This document shows, in pieces, positions 54,485-64,000 of a stretch of DNA of 64,000 nt. Source of the stretch: Breviolum minutum Mf 1.05b.01. Its lineage: Eukaryota > Sar > Dinophyceae > Suessiales > Symbiodiniaceae. Under the pieces are notes generated by a model. That model made no database searches. It saw nothing but the letters and a program-made list of their open reading frames with translations, and had not been told where the DNA came from. The position numbers were made by a program, and so were the translations under genes. The stretch is taken from positions 6,398 through 70,397 of the forward strand of contig DF240135.1 of assembly GCA_000507305.1 (NCBI GenBank), in the 5' to 3' direction. The stretch's first letter is position 1, and the number at the start of each line of letters is the position of its first letter.

Positions 54485-54583
54485 CTAGGTGGTGGTTTCA
54501 AATATTTTTTATTTTCATCCCTACCTGGGGAAATGATCCAATTTGACTAATTTTTTTTCAAATGGGTTGAAACCACCAACTAG
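54485..54583. mobile_element. MITE family B copy, TSD ATAA
   Basis: CTAGGTGGTGGTTTCAAATA to GGTTGAAACCACCAACTAG. ATAA flanks both sides (54481-54484, 54584-54587). Confidence 0.85.
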
Positions 54584-54652
54584 ATAATATTGATCGTTTT
54601 TTTTCCGGAAAAAAAAACCAACATGTGAAATTTGTTCACCCCACACGAAAGA

Positions 54653-54776
54653 TACTGTTGATGGTTCAGAAATCCGGCGATCACCACCTGGGATGTATAC
54701 AATCTGTAAATAATGGGATATTTACCATATCAACTGGTGAGTTGATCCCGGATGTCTGGTTGCCATCAACTGTATC
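54653..54776. mobile_element. MITE family C copy
   Basis: TACTGTTGATGGTTCAGAAATC on the left (first 20 shown in part), right end ttgccatcaactgtatc. Confidence 0.65.
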
Positions 54777-55402
54777 GAAAGATAGCCTCAACTGCCCAGG
54801 TATTTTTTTGGGAACAAAAACGGTTGGGTTGTGAGGTCGAGCGTGTCCCCGCAAAAGCCGACACTCTGCGGTTCTGCAATGCAGGCGTGTGGCGAAGCTT
54901 GTGGCGGATGGGTTTGGTTTTTTTGGTTGGAAATTTTAGAAGGGCAAAGTGTACAAAACTTCACAGGGGGTGCGTACAGGAATGTATATGTGGTTAGAAC
55001 GGAATTTACCTGGGTAACCTTATTGATGTGAGGTTTTTGAGGGCAGGTGTTTTTCCAGACTGGAAGGGTTTTCTTTTTGAAAGGGAAATGTAAAGTCAGC
55101 CCAGTTACGGATCAATGCTGACAGGTGGTTGGAAGGGACTCACTGATGTGGATGCTCATTTGGCATTATGATAATGATGGTTAGTTAACTACAGTAGTCT
55201 ACTACATTCGGTCACGTGGATTTCATAGGATTACCTGCAGTCATAGTTGCAGGGCCTTTTTGAAAGGTGACATTTGTTCTTTTTTTTTTGGTGGGGGTAG
55301 TATATCCAGGTAGATTGTTTATGAATATCTTAGGTATTCTCTCAGGACAGACCATTAAAGTTGATGGGAATCGGCCGATGTAATTTACTAGAAGTGAAAT
55401 TT

Positions 55403-55545
55403 TCAATGGTTGTTTCTGGTTCCACTAATAGGTGGGATCGGTGATATATAATCACCCAATTGGCAATATATAAGTGGTATATACTGCCAATTGGGTGATT
55501 ATATGCTACCTACCACCTATTATGGGAACCAGAAAAACCTTTGGA
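55403..55545. mobile_element. MITE family A copy, TSD AATTT
   Basis: TCAATGGTTGTTTCTGGTTC to GGGAACCAGAAAAACCTTTGGA approx.; inner arms ATAATCACCCAATTGGCA and complement. AATTT flanks both sides. Confidence 0.8.
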
Positions 55546-55604
55546 AATTTATCAAGACTTAAGGTCTGCCATATACTATTCCTGTCAAATAAATATTTCA
55601 AGTA

Positions 55605-55704
55605 CTCCCCTGAAAACTAACATGTTCCCTAAAAATCAATGGTTGGAAGATGTATTCCCTACTGAAATAGTCCTTTTTCAGGGGACACGTTAGTTTTCAG
55701 GGGT
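55605..55704. mobile_element. MITE family H copy
   Basis: CCCCTGAAAACTAACATGTT to CACGTTAGTTTTCAGGGG, TA at both ends. Confidence 0.7.
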
Positions 55705-55891
55705 GTAATGTTTTATAATTGATTTACTGTCAAATATTATAATGGCACAATCTCCTAGGCAGTTACAACACACCCCGATATCGCACACCCCAGGCAATCC
55801 CCTTTAGCAACTATGAAAGGAATCCCTTTGTAACCTGTTGGTAAATGTTAAAGGGTTGTGTTCCAAAGGTGTGTTGAAACAACCTTAGATT

Positions 55892-55984
55892 CCAGCACCT
55901 TCCTTTCGGGGTGCCAATTAAACCCTAAGGAATGGTGAATTGACACCCTTTAGAAACCATGTGGCACCCTTTGGAAGGTCCAGG
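55892..55984. mobile_element. MITE family E copy
   Basis: CCAGCACCTTCCTTTCGGGG...tggcaccctttggaaggtcc. Confidence 0.65.
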
Positions 55985-56058
55985 TTTGTGCATGTTCTTT
56001 AAACATTAGATTTTTCAAATAGCCTAATTTCCAACTTATCAACCTTGTGACCCCTCAG

Positions 56059-56225
56059 GATGGCAACCGTTCTAACCTCTCCGACCCGACTCCTGCCTGT
56101 TCACGACGGGTGGTTCGGTGCGTCACGGAACCGTCACTCGGCAGCGGCTGCAACGGAACGGTTATGGATCAATGGGACCCGAAACGTTGGCATTTCACGG
56201 GGCATTTTCACCGTTCAACGTACTG
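56059..56225 (+). CDS. Isolated exon-like island
   Basis: GC-richer than its surroundings, preceded by CCCCTCAG. Two plus frames are plausible: DGNRSNLSDPTPACSRRVVR... ending HFHRSTY and TGA, or ATG 56060 MATVLTSPTRLLPVHDGWFG. No partner exon is visible nearby, so it may be one exon of a dispersed gene or an old retroposed fragment. Function unknown. Confidence 0.3.
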
Positions 56226-56358
56226 AGAATTTGGCACTTCCCAACAGTTCGTTGGTTTTTTTCCAGGTCCAGGTGACCTTTTTATCCCCTTTCAACCTTT
56301 GATTTCGGGTCACTTCACAATCCCCAAAAAAAGGTCACCAGCCGCAGAATTGCCAGGT

Positions 56359-56452
56359 CCATCGGATCCATTTATGGTATATTTTTACCTTCGTTTTCAA
56401 AAAAACAATGACCCAAATGTAAGTAAATATACCATACATGGATCTTATAGGA
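56359..56452. mobile_element. MITE family D copy
   Basis: CCATCGGATCCATTTATGGT to ACCATACATGGATCTTATAGG approx. Confidence 0.65.
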
Positions 56453-57066
56453 TTGTCATTGTACCTAGTTGTTTTTTTCCGTGGATTCGGCGGTGGCTTT
56501 TGTCCCTGGAAAAAATGAAATTCAATGGAGAGATCCTCTCCTTGAGGATTTCTGAAGTGATTTGCCTGTATGAACCCCATACATTAAAGAAGTGAAGGGT
56601 AAAACAAGTAAAACAATAATGATATATGATCAGATAAGTGTGATCCGTGATCCCAGGATAGTTTGCGTGTGGGTTTTAACCTATATATATAATATAATTC
56701 ACAATTTTTGCTTTGAATAGTAAGGCTTAATAAGACCTTATTTCGAGACAATAGTGGTGAACCCTTAGTTAAAGCCTCGTTTCTAGTGGCCTTTGGACGA
56801 GAATAGCTCTAATTTCATGACAAAAACTGCTGTTGTTGTTTTTTTCGAAAAAGTTTAAACATTCGACCTGGACCAGGAGGATTTTTAGAGCATCGATGGC
56901 TCTTAGGGATGTCTAGACATCAAGTTGAAGGTGGGTAGATTCTCACCCCACCTTTGTTTAAGAAAAAACACGACAGAGTCCATGATGACATCAACCCTGT
57001 AAATAACCCACCCCGGCCATGAATTCATAATGGTTCCCTAGAATTGTTGATCATAAATTCCGGGAT

Positions 57067-57178
57067 CCCTAAGACTCATGGGATCTCAAGTCACTAGTGG
57101 TTTGGAGATCCAAAAGAACCCTGCTAATCATACAGATCGAAAACCCCTCCTTTGGAGGGTCCAATGATTCTTGGGGCC
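57067..57178. mobile_element. Inverted-repeat family J copy
   Basis: CCCTAAGACTCATGGGATCT to CCAATGATTCTTGGGG; inner ggtttggagatccaaaagaa and cccctcctttggagggtcc. Confidence 0.65.
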
Positions 57179-57902
57179 GCATGCAATTCATGGTCTTTGG
57201 AGGACTCCTTTTACGGTTGATGGTTTTTTCGAAAAGAAGAAAATCATCCAATTTCTGGGGAGATTTGTGGCAGTTGTGGTGATACGGTGAACTTAGTGAA
57301 CTTTGTGAACAATAAGTGGTTAGTTAAATAAAAATCACCCATCTGCCATCTGCCAAGAACGGGTGGTAGATCTCGGACTCCAACCTTGAGAAATAAACTT
57401 TGATAAAATCAACGGGAAAAAGGGTGGCAACGCCGCCAAGTCGATGATGTCTCTTTCCTTTTTAAACCCTTTCTTTCTATGGCGGGGGGGGCGCTGGATT
57501 TGCAACAAGTGGTTTTACCTTATATTTTGATATATTTTGTAGGTGTGTTTTTTTTGCTAAATTAGGAGGATGTTCCTCAAAAAAAAGTCACTTAAAGTTT
57601 TCCATATGCGAAAAGTGAGCCCCCTAAAAGATGGCAAGATGGGCCCCCACGAGTTATAAATGGAGTTATGGGGTCCCTATAAATGGCGCCCCTACAAATT
57701 GGCCGGAAATATAATATGAAAATGTTTCACTGGGGTTTCACCCCGAAATAAGTGAAGTTTTAAAACTTCATATGCCCAGAACTGGTACGCGGCCGCAGGG
57801 TCGACCGAGAAACAAACAAACAGCCGGAAAGCTCCACTGTTGTTTTGCATCGTTCGAACGTTTCATCAGTGATTTTTTGGTTGCCAAAGAAACAATACGG
57901 TT

Positions 57903-58100
57903 GTATGAAGGCCGAGAGGGAAGATACAGGAAGCAACAGTACCACGAATCCTTGCCGTAGATGTTTTATCAACATAGTTTATGATCACAAAAACACCCTG
58001 TGATACTTGGGGAGCGAAAAGGGTCGCCAGGGATGATGTATTTTCCTACTAAACGAGGAGCTAAAGAACCCAAGAATCCTCAAAATCAAAGGGTAGACTG
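57903..58100. repeat. Dispersed repeat family K, copy 1
   Basis: tatgaaggccgagagggaag, atgttttatcaacatagttt and aacaccctgtgatacttggg recur in direct orientation at 60219. One frame reads NPCRRCFINIVYDHKNTL, the other copy CHRCFINMIYDHKNTL, so the repeat may derive from coding sequence. Confidence 0.7.
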
Positions 58101-58114
58101 TTTTTCCAGATGAT

Positions 58115-58215
58115 CTAGGTGGTGGTTTCAAATACTATGTTTTATTTTCACCCCTACTTGGGGAAATGATCCCATTTGACTAATATTGTTCAAATGGGTT
58201 GAAACCACCAACTAG
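58115..58215. mobile_element. MITE family B copy, TSD TGAT
   Basis: CTAGGTGGTGGTTTCAAATA to GGTTGAAACCACCAACTAG. TGAT flanks both sides (58111-58114, 58216-58219). Confidence 0.85.
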
Positions 58216-59350
58216 TGATGCATGTTTCATGATTTTAATGGTATACATTTGGGTTCACCCCTAATATGCAATCGTCACCACCAGAATGACGACATGACAC
58301 TTCCTTGGATCTTTTAGGCTCGGGAATCTCAAACTAAACCTTAGGATGGCCACTGGCATCATGGGGGAGGTAGATCCAAGATATATACTGATATACTAAA
58401 TTCTTCCAAAATTGATGGTTGTTTTCATTTTACATGGCATATACTAACTATATATGTATTATATGTTTTCCAGATGATTTATATGTTTTTACATCAAAAA
58501 ACGTCTCAGGGTTTTTCTTCTCGGATCGTGTTCAGTGTTAGGTCACCATGGTCAACCAGCCATTTGGCGCCCACTTTGCTGGAGCACCTTGGATTGAGGA
58601 AGCCAAGCTTACAAATAAACCACGAAGCTCAGATAAATTTTTCGCGGCAAAAAAAAAGAACTACAAAAACCCAAACAAACCACGAACGAACGCACAGGGA
58701 TTGAAGATGTATTTCCTATTGAAAATGGTGATATTCCAGCCTGCTATGTTAATTTACTAGAGGGTAGGGTGCTTTTTCTGTTAGGGTTTCCGAAGTGCAG
58801 ATGTTTCAAATGATGCAAGTTGACCGACTTTTTTTGGCGGATATTTCTCAAACGGATCTTGTCAAATTTGCCTATAGCGACCGAAAACACGACCGATTTA
58901 CCCCAAATGGCGGTTTAGTAAAGGAAATCCTCTTATTTCAAGGAAATCTAGTATTATAATTTGGCCAGAATGGATGAATCATTTTGGTTGTACAGGAGGT
59001 AATTTGTCCTACCCACTCAAAGGACTAAAGTTTGGCAAATCTTTGGAATCGTCTCTGAAAAACCCGAGCCGCGCCCCCTTTTGATTTGGTGATGTAACTC
59101 ACGATCAAAGTGATCAACCTTTAGTCCAGGGGACCTACGTTGAACGCCTAGTATAGTTATATAAGCCAAGGATTGAGGATCTCTATGAATTAACTAGTAT
59201 GTTTCATGGATGTGTTTAGCAAAGAAAAAGGTGCTGTGTGAAAGATTTGAGCACAAATTCAGGCAGGAGAAGATGACGCGGAGTATGTATGTATTTTGAA
59301 TCTACATAATGATTATGAAATTATTTTAGATCATATTCATATATAATATA

Positions 59351-59442
59351 CCAGCACCTTCAAGTCGGGGTGCCAAATGGTTTCTAAAGGGTGTCAATTT
59401 TTCATCCCTTAGGGCTTAATTGGCACCGCTTTGAAGGTGCTC
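59351..59442. mobile_element. MITE family E copy
   Basis: CCAGCACCTTCAAGTCGGGG to GGCACCGCTTTGAAGGTGCT; flanked by TATA-type sequence. Confidence 0.75.
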
Positions 59443-59699
59443 GTATATGACATCCAGTATTTTTGTACGATGGTGTTTTACATGAATGTACAGACATTCA
59501 ATCCTCTTGCCGGTGAAGGTGTGCCAATGTCGAGGGAGGCGTTCGAAGGAGGGTTCACCAGGTTCTCCAAATACATTTTTGCCCCTGAAGTTCAACATAT
59601 TCCCAAAAACACCTCCTGTTTGAACAGAAATAGCTCTTCGAAGGCACCATTTTTCAGTATCCTTCAGTTTCCAAATTGTAGGTTTGGAAAGTATACATG

Positions 59700-60218
59700 A
59701 AATTGATATGAATTGTCATGGCTGGTCAACCTACCCCACCCCCAACGTAACCCCCCCAGAAATAAGAGTTCACTAAGGCCATATGAATGAACTACCCTAG
59801 TAGGCCGGCAAGTGAAGGTTGAGAATACTTGTTGTAACGAATCTTAGCTGCCTTGGTAGTCACTGGCAGCTGGGTGTGGTAGCATCTCAAAGTTTATTCA
59901 GATCAATGTCTTACACTCCAATAAACTAACAAATCGCCGACATAGCCATGGAAAATCCACCATGTTGATGGTATTTTCTAAGAAAACCCCAACATAAACC
60001 CCCAAATGAAAGGAATTCCTTCATAAACTGTTGGTTGGGGGTCTGGGGTATGTTCCAGGGGTATGTTGGAAAATTCTTAGATATTTACCAGCAACAAATG
60101 GTGGATTCTTCATGGCGATTTGGTAGTTTACCTACTGAATGGGGATATTTTTTCCATGCAAAACATCGGTCCCATGGAACCGGGAATTGCAGGCAGCGGC
60201 AGCGCTCCTTCTACGGCT
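59700..60218. other. No supported gene
   Basis: A loose inverted repeat (about 59951-60075, gaaaatccaccatg / catgttggaaaattc-like arms) is the only structure seen. Confidence 0.3.
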
Positions 60219-60405
60219 TTATGAAGGCCGAGAGGGGAAGATACAGGAAGCAAGAGTACCAGGAGTCTCCTTGCCATAGATGTTTTATCAACATGATTTA
60301 TGATCACAAGAACACCCTGTGATATTGGGGGATGATGTTTTTTTTTCCGTTCCCACATCCGACTAAAGAATCCGGAACCCCAGCAATCCTCAAAATCAGA
60401 GAGGT
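60219..60405. repeat. Dispersed repeat family K, copy 2
   Basis: Direct repeat of 57903-58100. One frame reads MKAERGRYRKQEYQESPCHR then CFINMIYDHKNTL and a TGA. Confidence 0.7.
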
Positions 60406-60646
60406 ATCTATGATCACATGATCTACAATATACGCACGATGTATGGTGCATATTTCCAGCAGTGTAAGGTTAGTCGGTTAGTCCAGATCTCCTGAGGGCC
60501 ACATCCAAACTCTAGTGCCTAAACCTGGGATCTTCTTGGAAGCAACAAAAATGCTAAGCAATATATCTGGCACGGACAAGTCCGCCATGTATCTTAGGGA
60601 TTCTTAGGGAAATGCACGGCTATTCAAGGAAATCCAGATGCCCTAA

Positions 60647-60742
60647 GAATCATAGGACCCTCCAAAGGAGGGGTTTGGATCTGTACAGCAGGGTTCTGGG
60701 ATCTCCAAACCACTAGTTTTGATATCCCATGATTCTTAGGGT
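60647..60742. mobile_element. Inverted-repeat family J copy
   Basis: CCCTAAGAATCATAGGACCC to TATCCCATGATTCTTAGGG; opposite orientation to the 57067 copy. Confidence 0.7.
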
Positions 60743-61640
60743 GGTAGAAATATGATGATTCACCCGAACCCAATAAGAGCGCATCAATTCACCTATTTAT
60801 CATGAAAATATCTATTAATTTAGGATGAGATGAGGTATACCGCAAACCCTGTGGATCTCTTGATGTTGTTTTTTTGTTTGCCTTGGATTTTCCTCCCGTA
60901 CACGCGTTCATTTCGAGCTCGTTCGTTTGGGATGAAAAAAACATGGAAAAAAAACAGATCAAATTTAGCACATCCAATCTGAAAAAAAGAAAGGACAAAT
61001 GTTTTAGATGAGGGTCTGAAGGGGGTCTGAAGGTCTGAAAAGCCTGGTTAGTAAATCCGGTAGTTATCAATGGAGGTTAGTCAATGGGTCAAAATCAAGG
61101 TTATCAATTTGTGTTTGTTTTTCAGGTGATTTTTTACGGATTCGATCCCATGGTAGATTCATCACCGTTAAAAGCAGGGAATATTTTTGTGATGTTTTCC
61201 AATCATCTTAACTTAAGCAAACCAAAGGTTAAGAGGAATCTGCTTTCTTAATTCTTAAGGTCTACTCCCCTTTGAAGTAGCCGCCCCTCTTGATGGAGTT
61301 GTATCAGTTTATCATATTTTTTCATCACTTATTGAACCCGTGAAACCTCTACCCAGGATGCCAGTGGGTTGTTTTGTTTATGTTGCCTGGAAAAAAAAAC
61401 GGCACAAAAGTGAAGTCTCTGACCCCCCCTGGCCCGTGGCCTTCTCCCTCAATCGACCGTGGTGGGTTGAAACTCAGTTCTGATCAGTGATGCACAAAAA
61501 ACCTTAGGCGCCATCCAAGGGTACAACAACTTTTTATTTTAAGGCCCTGTTTGTAGATGAAACCAAGAAAAAGAGAGAGAGAGAGAGTGGAGGCGAGTTG
61601 AGGAATATTCTTTCTCTTGTACACACGTTACTTAATCTTA
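60743..61640. other. No supported gene
   Basis: AT-rich with a (GA)n run at 61571-61588. Nothing else recognised. Confidence 0.35.
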
Positions 61641-61641
61641 T

Positions 61642-61733
61642 CCTGTATAGGATCCATGGGACTGGTATATTTACCTACAGTTGGTTGATTTGGTAAAGGT
61701 AGAGAAATATACCAGTCCCATGGATCCTATGGG
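61642..61733. mobile_element. MITE family D copy just upstream of a gene start
   Basis: TAGGATCCATGGGACTGGTA to TACCAGTCCCATGGATCCTA: perfect 20-bp inverted ends, ending 9 bp before an ATG. Confidence 0.8.
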
Positions 61734-61742
61734 TATAGCTTC

Positions 61743-63500
61743 ATGTCTGACCGCATGATGTCATTGAAGGCTGATGCCGACTACACCTTTGACAGCGACA
61801 GCGACAGCGACGTCGAGTCTGGTCGCCGTGCGCCACCAATGACCAAGAGTAAGACCGAACCGTCCCTTGGGCATGTCCATTCGGTCAATGGCGGATGGGC
61901 CTGTGACACCAAAATGATGAGAATCATTGGTATTTTTGTCTTCTTACTTGGCCAATGGATTGCCAATGGCTAAACTTTAAACTTTTTGGGATTACATATT
62001 TAGTAGGGAAAATAAAGTTCAAACTTTTATCTCAGGGTCCAGGACGGCTAAGTGAATCTTATATCTAAAGGTATTTATCTAACGGCATTGACCTTAGTTA
62101 CCTTAATTTGGTCTATCTAAAGATATATGGATGCTTCCGAAAATAGTGGTACCCTCAAATCATCCAATTTAATAGGGTTTTCCATTATTTTCACCATCCA
62201 TTTTGGGGGCCCACCCCTATTTTTGGAAACACCCATATATGGTCTTTTTGAGGGGATGAATATGGATGAAATTGGATGAAATACTCTCCAATTTCGGCAG
62301 TATCACAAGAAAAAAATCTTGTGAAGCTTTATGGAAGGTCTCACTGCTCTCATCGTACGTACCCTGGGATAGTTAAGTGACCCCTTCAAAGGTTGTTGGT
62401 GACCTCCAAATAGGGGATAAAAAGGTCACGGCTTGAATCACCTGGAGCAACTTGTTTTCCAAGTGTTTGTGAACATAAATTCAACATTTTGTCCTGTAAA
62501 GTCCGTTTGACCACTCAGAAATCTGTAAGCGCCGGTCCAGCCGGTCGTGAAATGATGGAAACACGCCAGGTCCATGAGCAAGACTAGACCCCTCATGGAT
62601 GAAGGTGAGGGCTTGTTTCGCTGGGAAGTTGCGGCACGGTTCTTTTCTGGGTGGTGGTTTCAATTTTTTTCATTTTCATCCCTACTTCGGGAAATGATCC
62701 AATTTGACTAATACTTTTCAACTGGGTTGAAACCACCAACCAGCAAAGAGTTTTTATTGTTACCTCGATCCTTGAGAAGTCATGGATATTCATGATCCAA
62801 TTTGACTGACGAGCATATTTTTTTTTAACAGGTTGGTTGAAACCACTAGAAAAAATTGCTTCCCCGAAACGGGGTGTTTGGTTCTTCCGTGAATTCAGAA
62901 GTCTTTGAAACCAAGTTGTTGTTGGATTTTGCGGACTTTTCAGGCCTTGAAACCAACAGAATCCCTTCCTGGAAAACCTGGGAAGATGTTTTTTTTCACG
63001 TAGATTCTTTCAGAACTCAACGTGAGAATGTATTCCACGTTTCTTTTGCCCCCCCAAAAAAAAACAAAAAATGCAAAAAAACACCAACAACAAGCCTTTT
63101 CCACAAAAATCGCGCAGGCCACAGCTCTCAACGGTCTTGGGCTTTGCAAGAGAAATCTCCCGCAAATTTATCAAGACTTCATTCGAGGTGGGGAAGCTGA
63201 AAAATCAATTAAAAATCAGGCAGTTTGTCAGCGCTTTTCAGTGAACTTCGGCGACGAATTTTTCAAAATTTTCGGGTGGTACACGGCGAGGTTTACCACC
63301 GATTTTTGTTTCAGAAGCTTCCGTCAGAAAAAACCCACTCAGGTCCCCAACCATTTGTTGCTTCAACTTCGTGGAGGGAAGGTTTTTGGATGATGGAAAA
63401 CATGCGCGTTCACCGCGGAGAGTCGACGCCCCCAGGTCCAAAAATATGCCCTCGTATTACGAGCTGGAAGAAATCTATGATGGCACCGTTCCTCAAAATC
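61743..63500 (+). CDS. 5' part of an unknown multi-exon gene
   Basis: ATG 61743 opens MSDRMMSLKADADYTFDSDS, DSDVESGRRAPPMTKSKTEP and SLGHVHSVNGGWACDTKMMR, with donor CATTG|GTATTT after 61929 (phase 1). An Asp/Ser repeat marks residues 13-24. Downstream exon 63118-63219 reads ATALNGLGLCKRNLPQIYQD then FIRGGEAEKSIKNQ between CGCGCAG and a GC donor. It joins in phase 0 to an exon from 63377 (after GTGGAG) reading GRFLDDGKHARSPRRVDAPR then SKNMPSYYELEEIYDG, ending near 63490. At least one exon between 61929 and 63118 is missing from the model, because phases differ. The gene may continue beyond the window. No domain recognised; the start exon is the best-supported part. Confidence 0.55.
62129..62234. 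mobile_element. MITE family G copy
   Basis: GGATGCTTCCGAAAATAGTG to CCCCTATTTTTGGAAACACCC approx., within the first intron of the adjacent gene. Confidence 0.65.
62647..62743. mobile_element. MITE family B copy
   Basis: CTGGGTGGTGGTTTCAAT to GGTTGAAACCACCAACCAG, core catttt...ggaaatgatccaatttgac. Confidence 0.75.
62789..62850. mobile_element. MITE family B fragment
   Basis: catgatccaatttgactgac and ggttggttgaaaccactag: right half only. Confidence 0.6.
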
Positions 63501-63537
63501 ATGATGGCAATGGCACCTTGGCTTCTTATCATAATGG

Positions 63538-63759
63538 TACTGTTGATGGAAGAAATCCTGCTAACCAGTTCATATCGTAGATATATATAGTATACCAGCA
63601 CCTTCATTAACGGGGTGCCAATTTAACCCTAAGGGATGATGAAAAATCACACCCTGTAACGGAACCATGCAAGGCACCCCGACTTGTTGAAGGTGCTGGT
63701 TTTTTCGGGTTTCATACATCTCAGGTGGTGATTTGTCGGGATTTCAGCCATCAACAGTA
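63538..63759. mobile_element. MITE family C copy interrupted by family E
   Basis: TACTGTTGATGGAAGAAATC on the left and GATTTCAGCCATCAACAGTA on the right, split by the 63595-63699 element. Confidence 0.8.
63595..63699. mobile_element. MITE family E copy nested in family C
   Basis: CCAGCACCTTCATTAACGGG to CACCCCGACTTGTTGAAGGT then GCTGG; inverted ends around taaccctaagggatgatg. Confidence 0.8.
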
Positions 63760-64000
63760 TCAATTCATCCAGCATCTTGGAAGGTTTTGGGTTGATGATG
63801 GGTTTCCCCCCAGATATCATCTCGGTATTTTAAGGTTGGCTTGGTTTGACCTATCCTGAAAAAATCAATGCGGATTGGGAGGGATTATCACTTGTTGTGG
63901 GCCCAATTTTGGGATCAATTGCCTAAGAGTTGTGAGAACAACACTTGTATTTGCCACCACCGATTTTTTTTGCTTTTACCATTGTCTAGAAGAAATGATT

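Overview
This window looks like nuclear DNA of a dinoflagellate, most likely a Symbiodiniaceae-type genome. I base this on three things. Genes are split into many short exons whose introns use GC-AG and apparently GA-AG as well as GT-AG ends, very often with AG|G at the acceptor. The Lys/Ala/Glu-rich low-complexity proteins and the cytosine-methyltransferase-like gene with a PCWDYS motif resemble what I know of dinoflagellate gene sets. Genes lie head-to-tail on one strand over long stretches. No bacterial, organellar, rRNA, tRNA or CRISPR feature was seen. Species cannot be fixed from sequence alone.

Layout. 0-0.6 kb: edge of a minus-strand gene with a 96-bp (32-codon) repeat. 1.2-13.7 kb: plus-strand genes: a methyltransferase-like C-terminal exon, one long gene of about 22 exons (2000-8588), a proline-rich gene, a Lys/Ala-rich gene in three exons, small ORFs and a two-exon gene. 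14.7-14.9 kb: three copies of a perfect 28-bp palindrome. 15.3-26.7 kb: scattered short minus-strand exons between many short inverted-repeat elements (MITEs), with one convincing terminal exon at 25.4-25.6 kb. 29.2-46.9 kb: a second plus-strand block: a 310-codon unknown, a cytosine-methyltransferase-like gene, a long coiled-coil gene, a 104-bp satellite-like array, an ASCH-domain mini-gene, a small Pro/Ser-rich gene, and two unknown genes that each carry an apparent one-base frameshift. 47-61.7 kb: almost only MITEs and AT-rich DNA with a few isolated exon-like islands. 61.7-63.5 kb: the start of another plus-strand gene.

The most distinctive content is (i) the density of non-canonical splice sites that are needed to keep reading frames open, (ii) at least twelve families of short palindromic elements, many nested in one another with visible target-site duplications, and (iii) a methyltransferase-like gene with an ASCH-domain gene 5 kb downstream on the same strand. 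No pathway links the genes with confidence. Most are lineage-specific unknowns, so exon models given here are hand-built from frame and splice phase and need RNA evidence.
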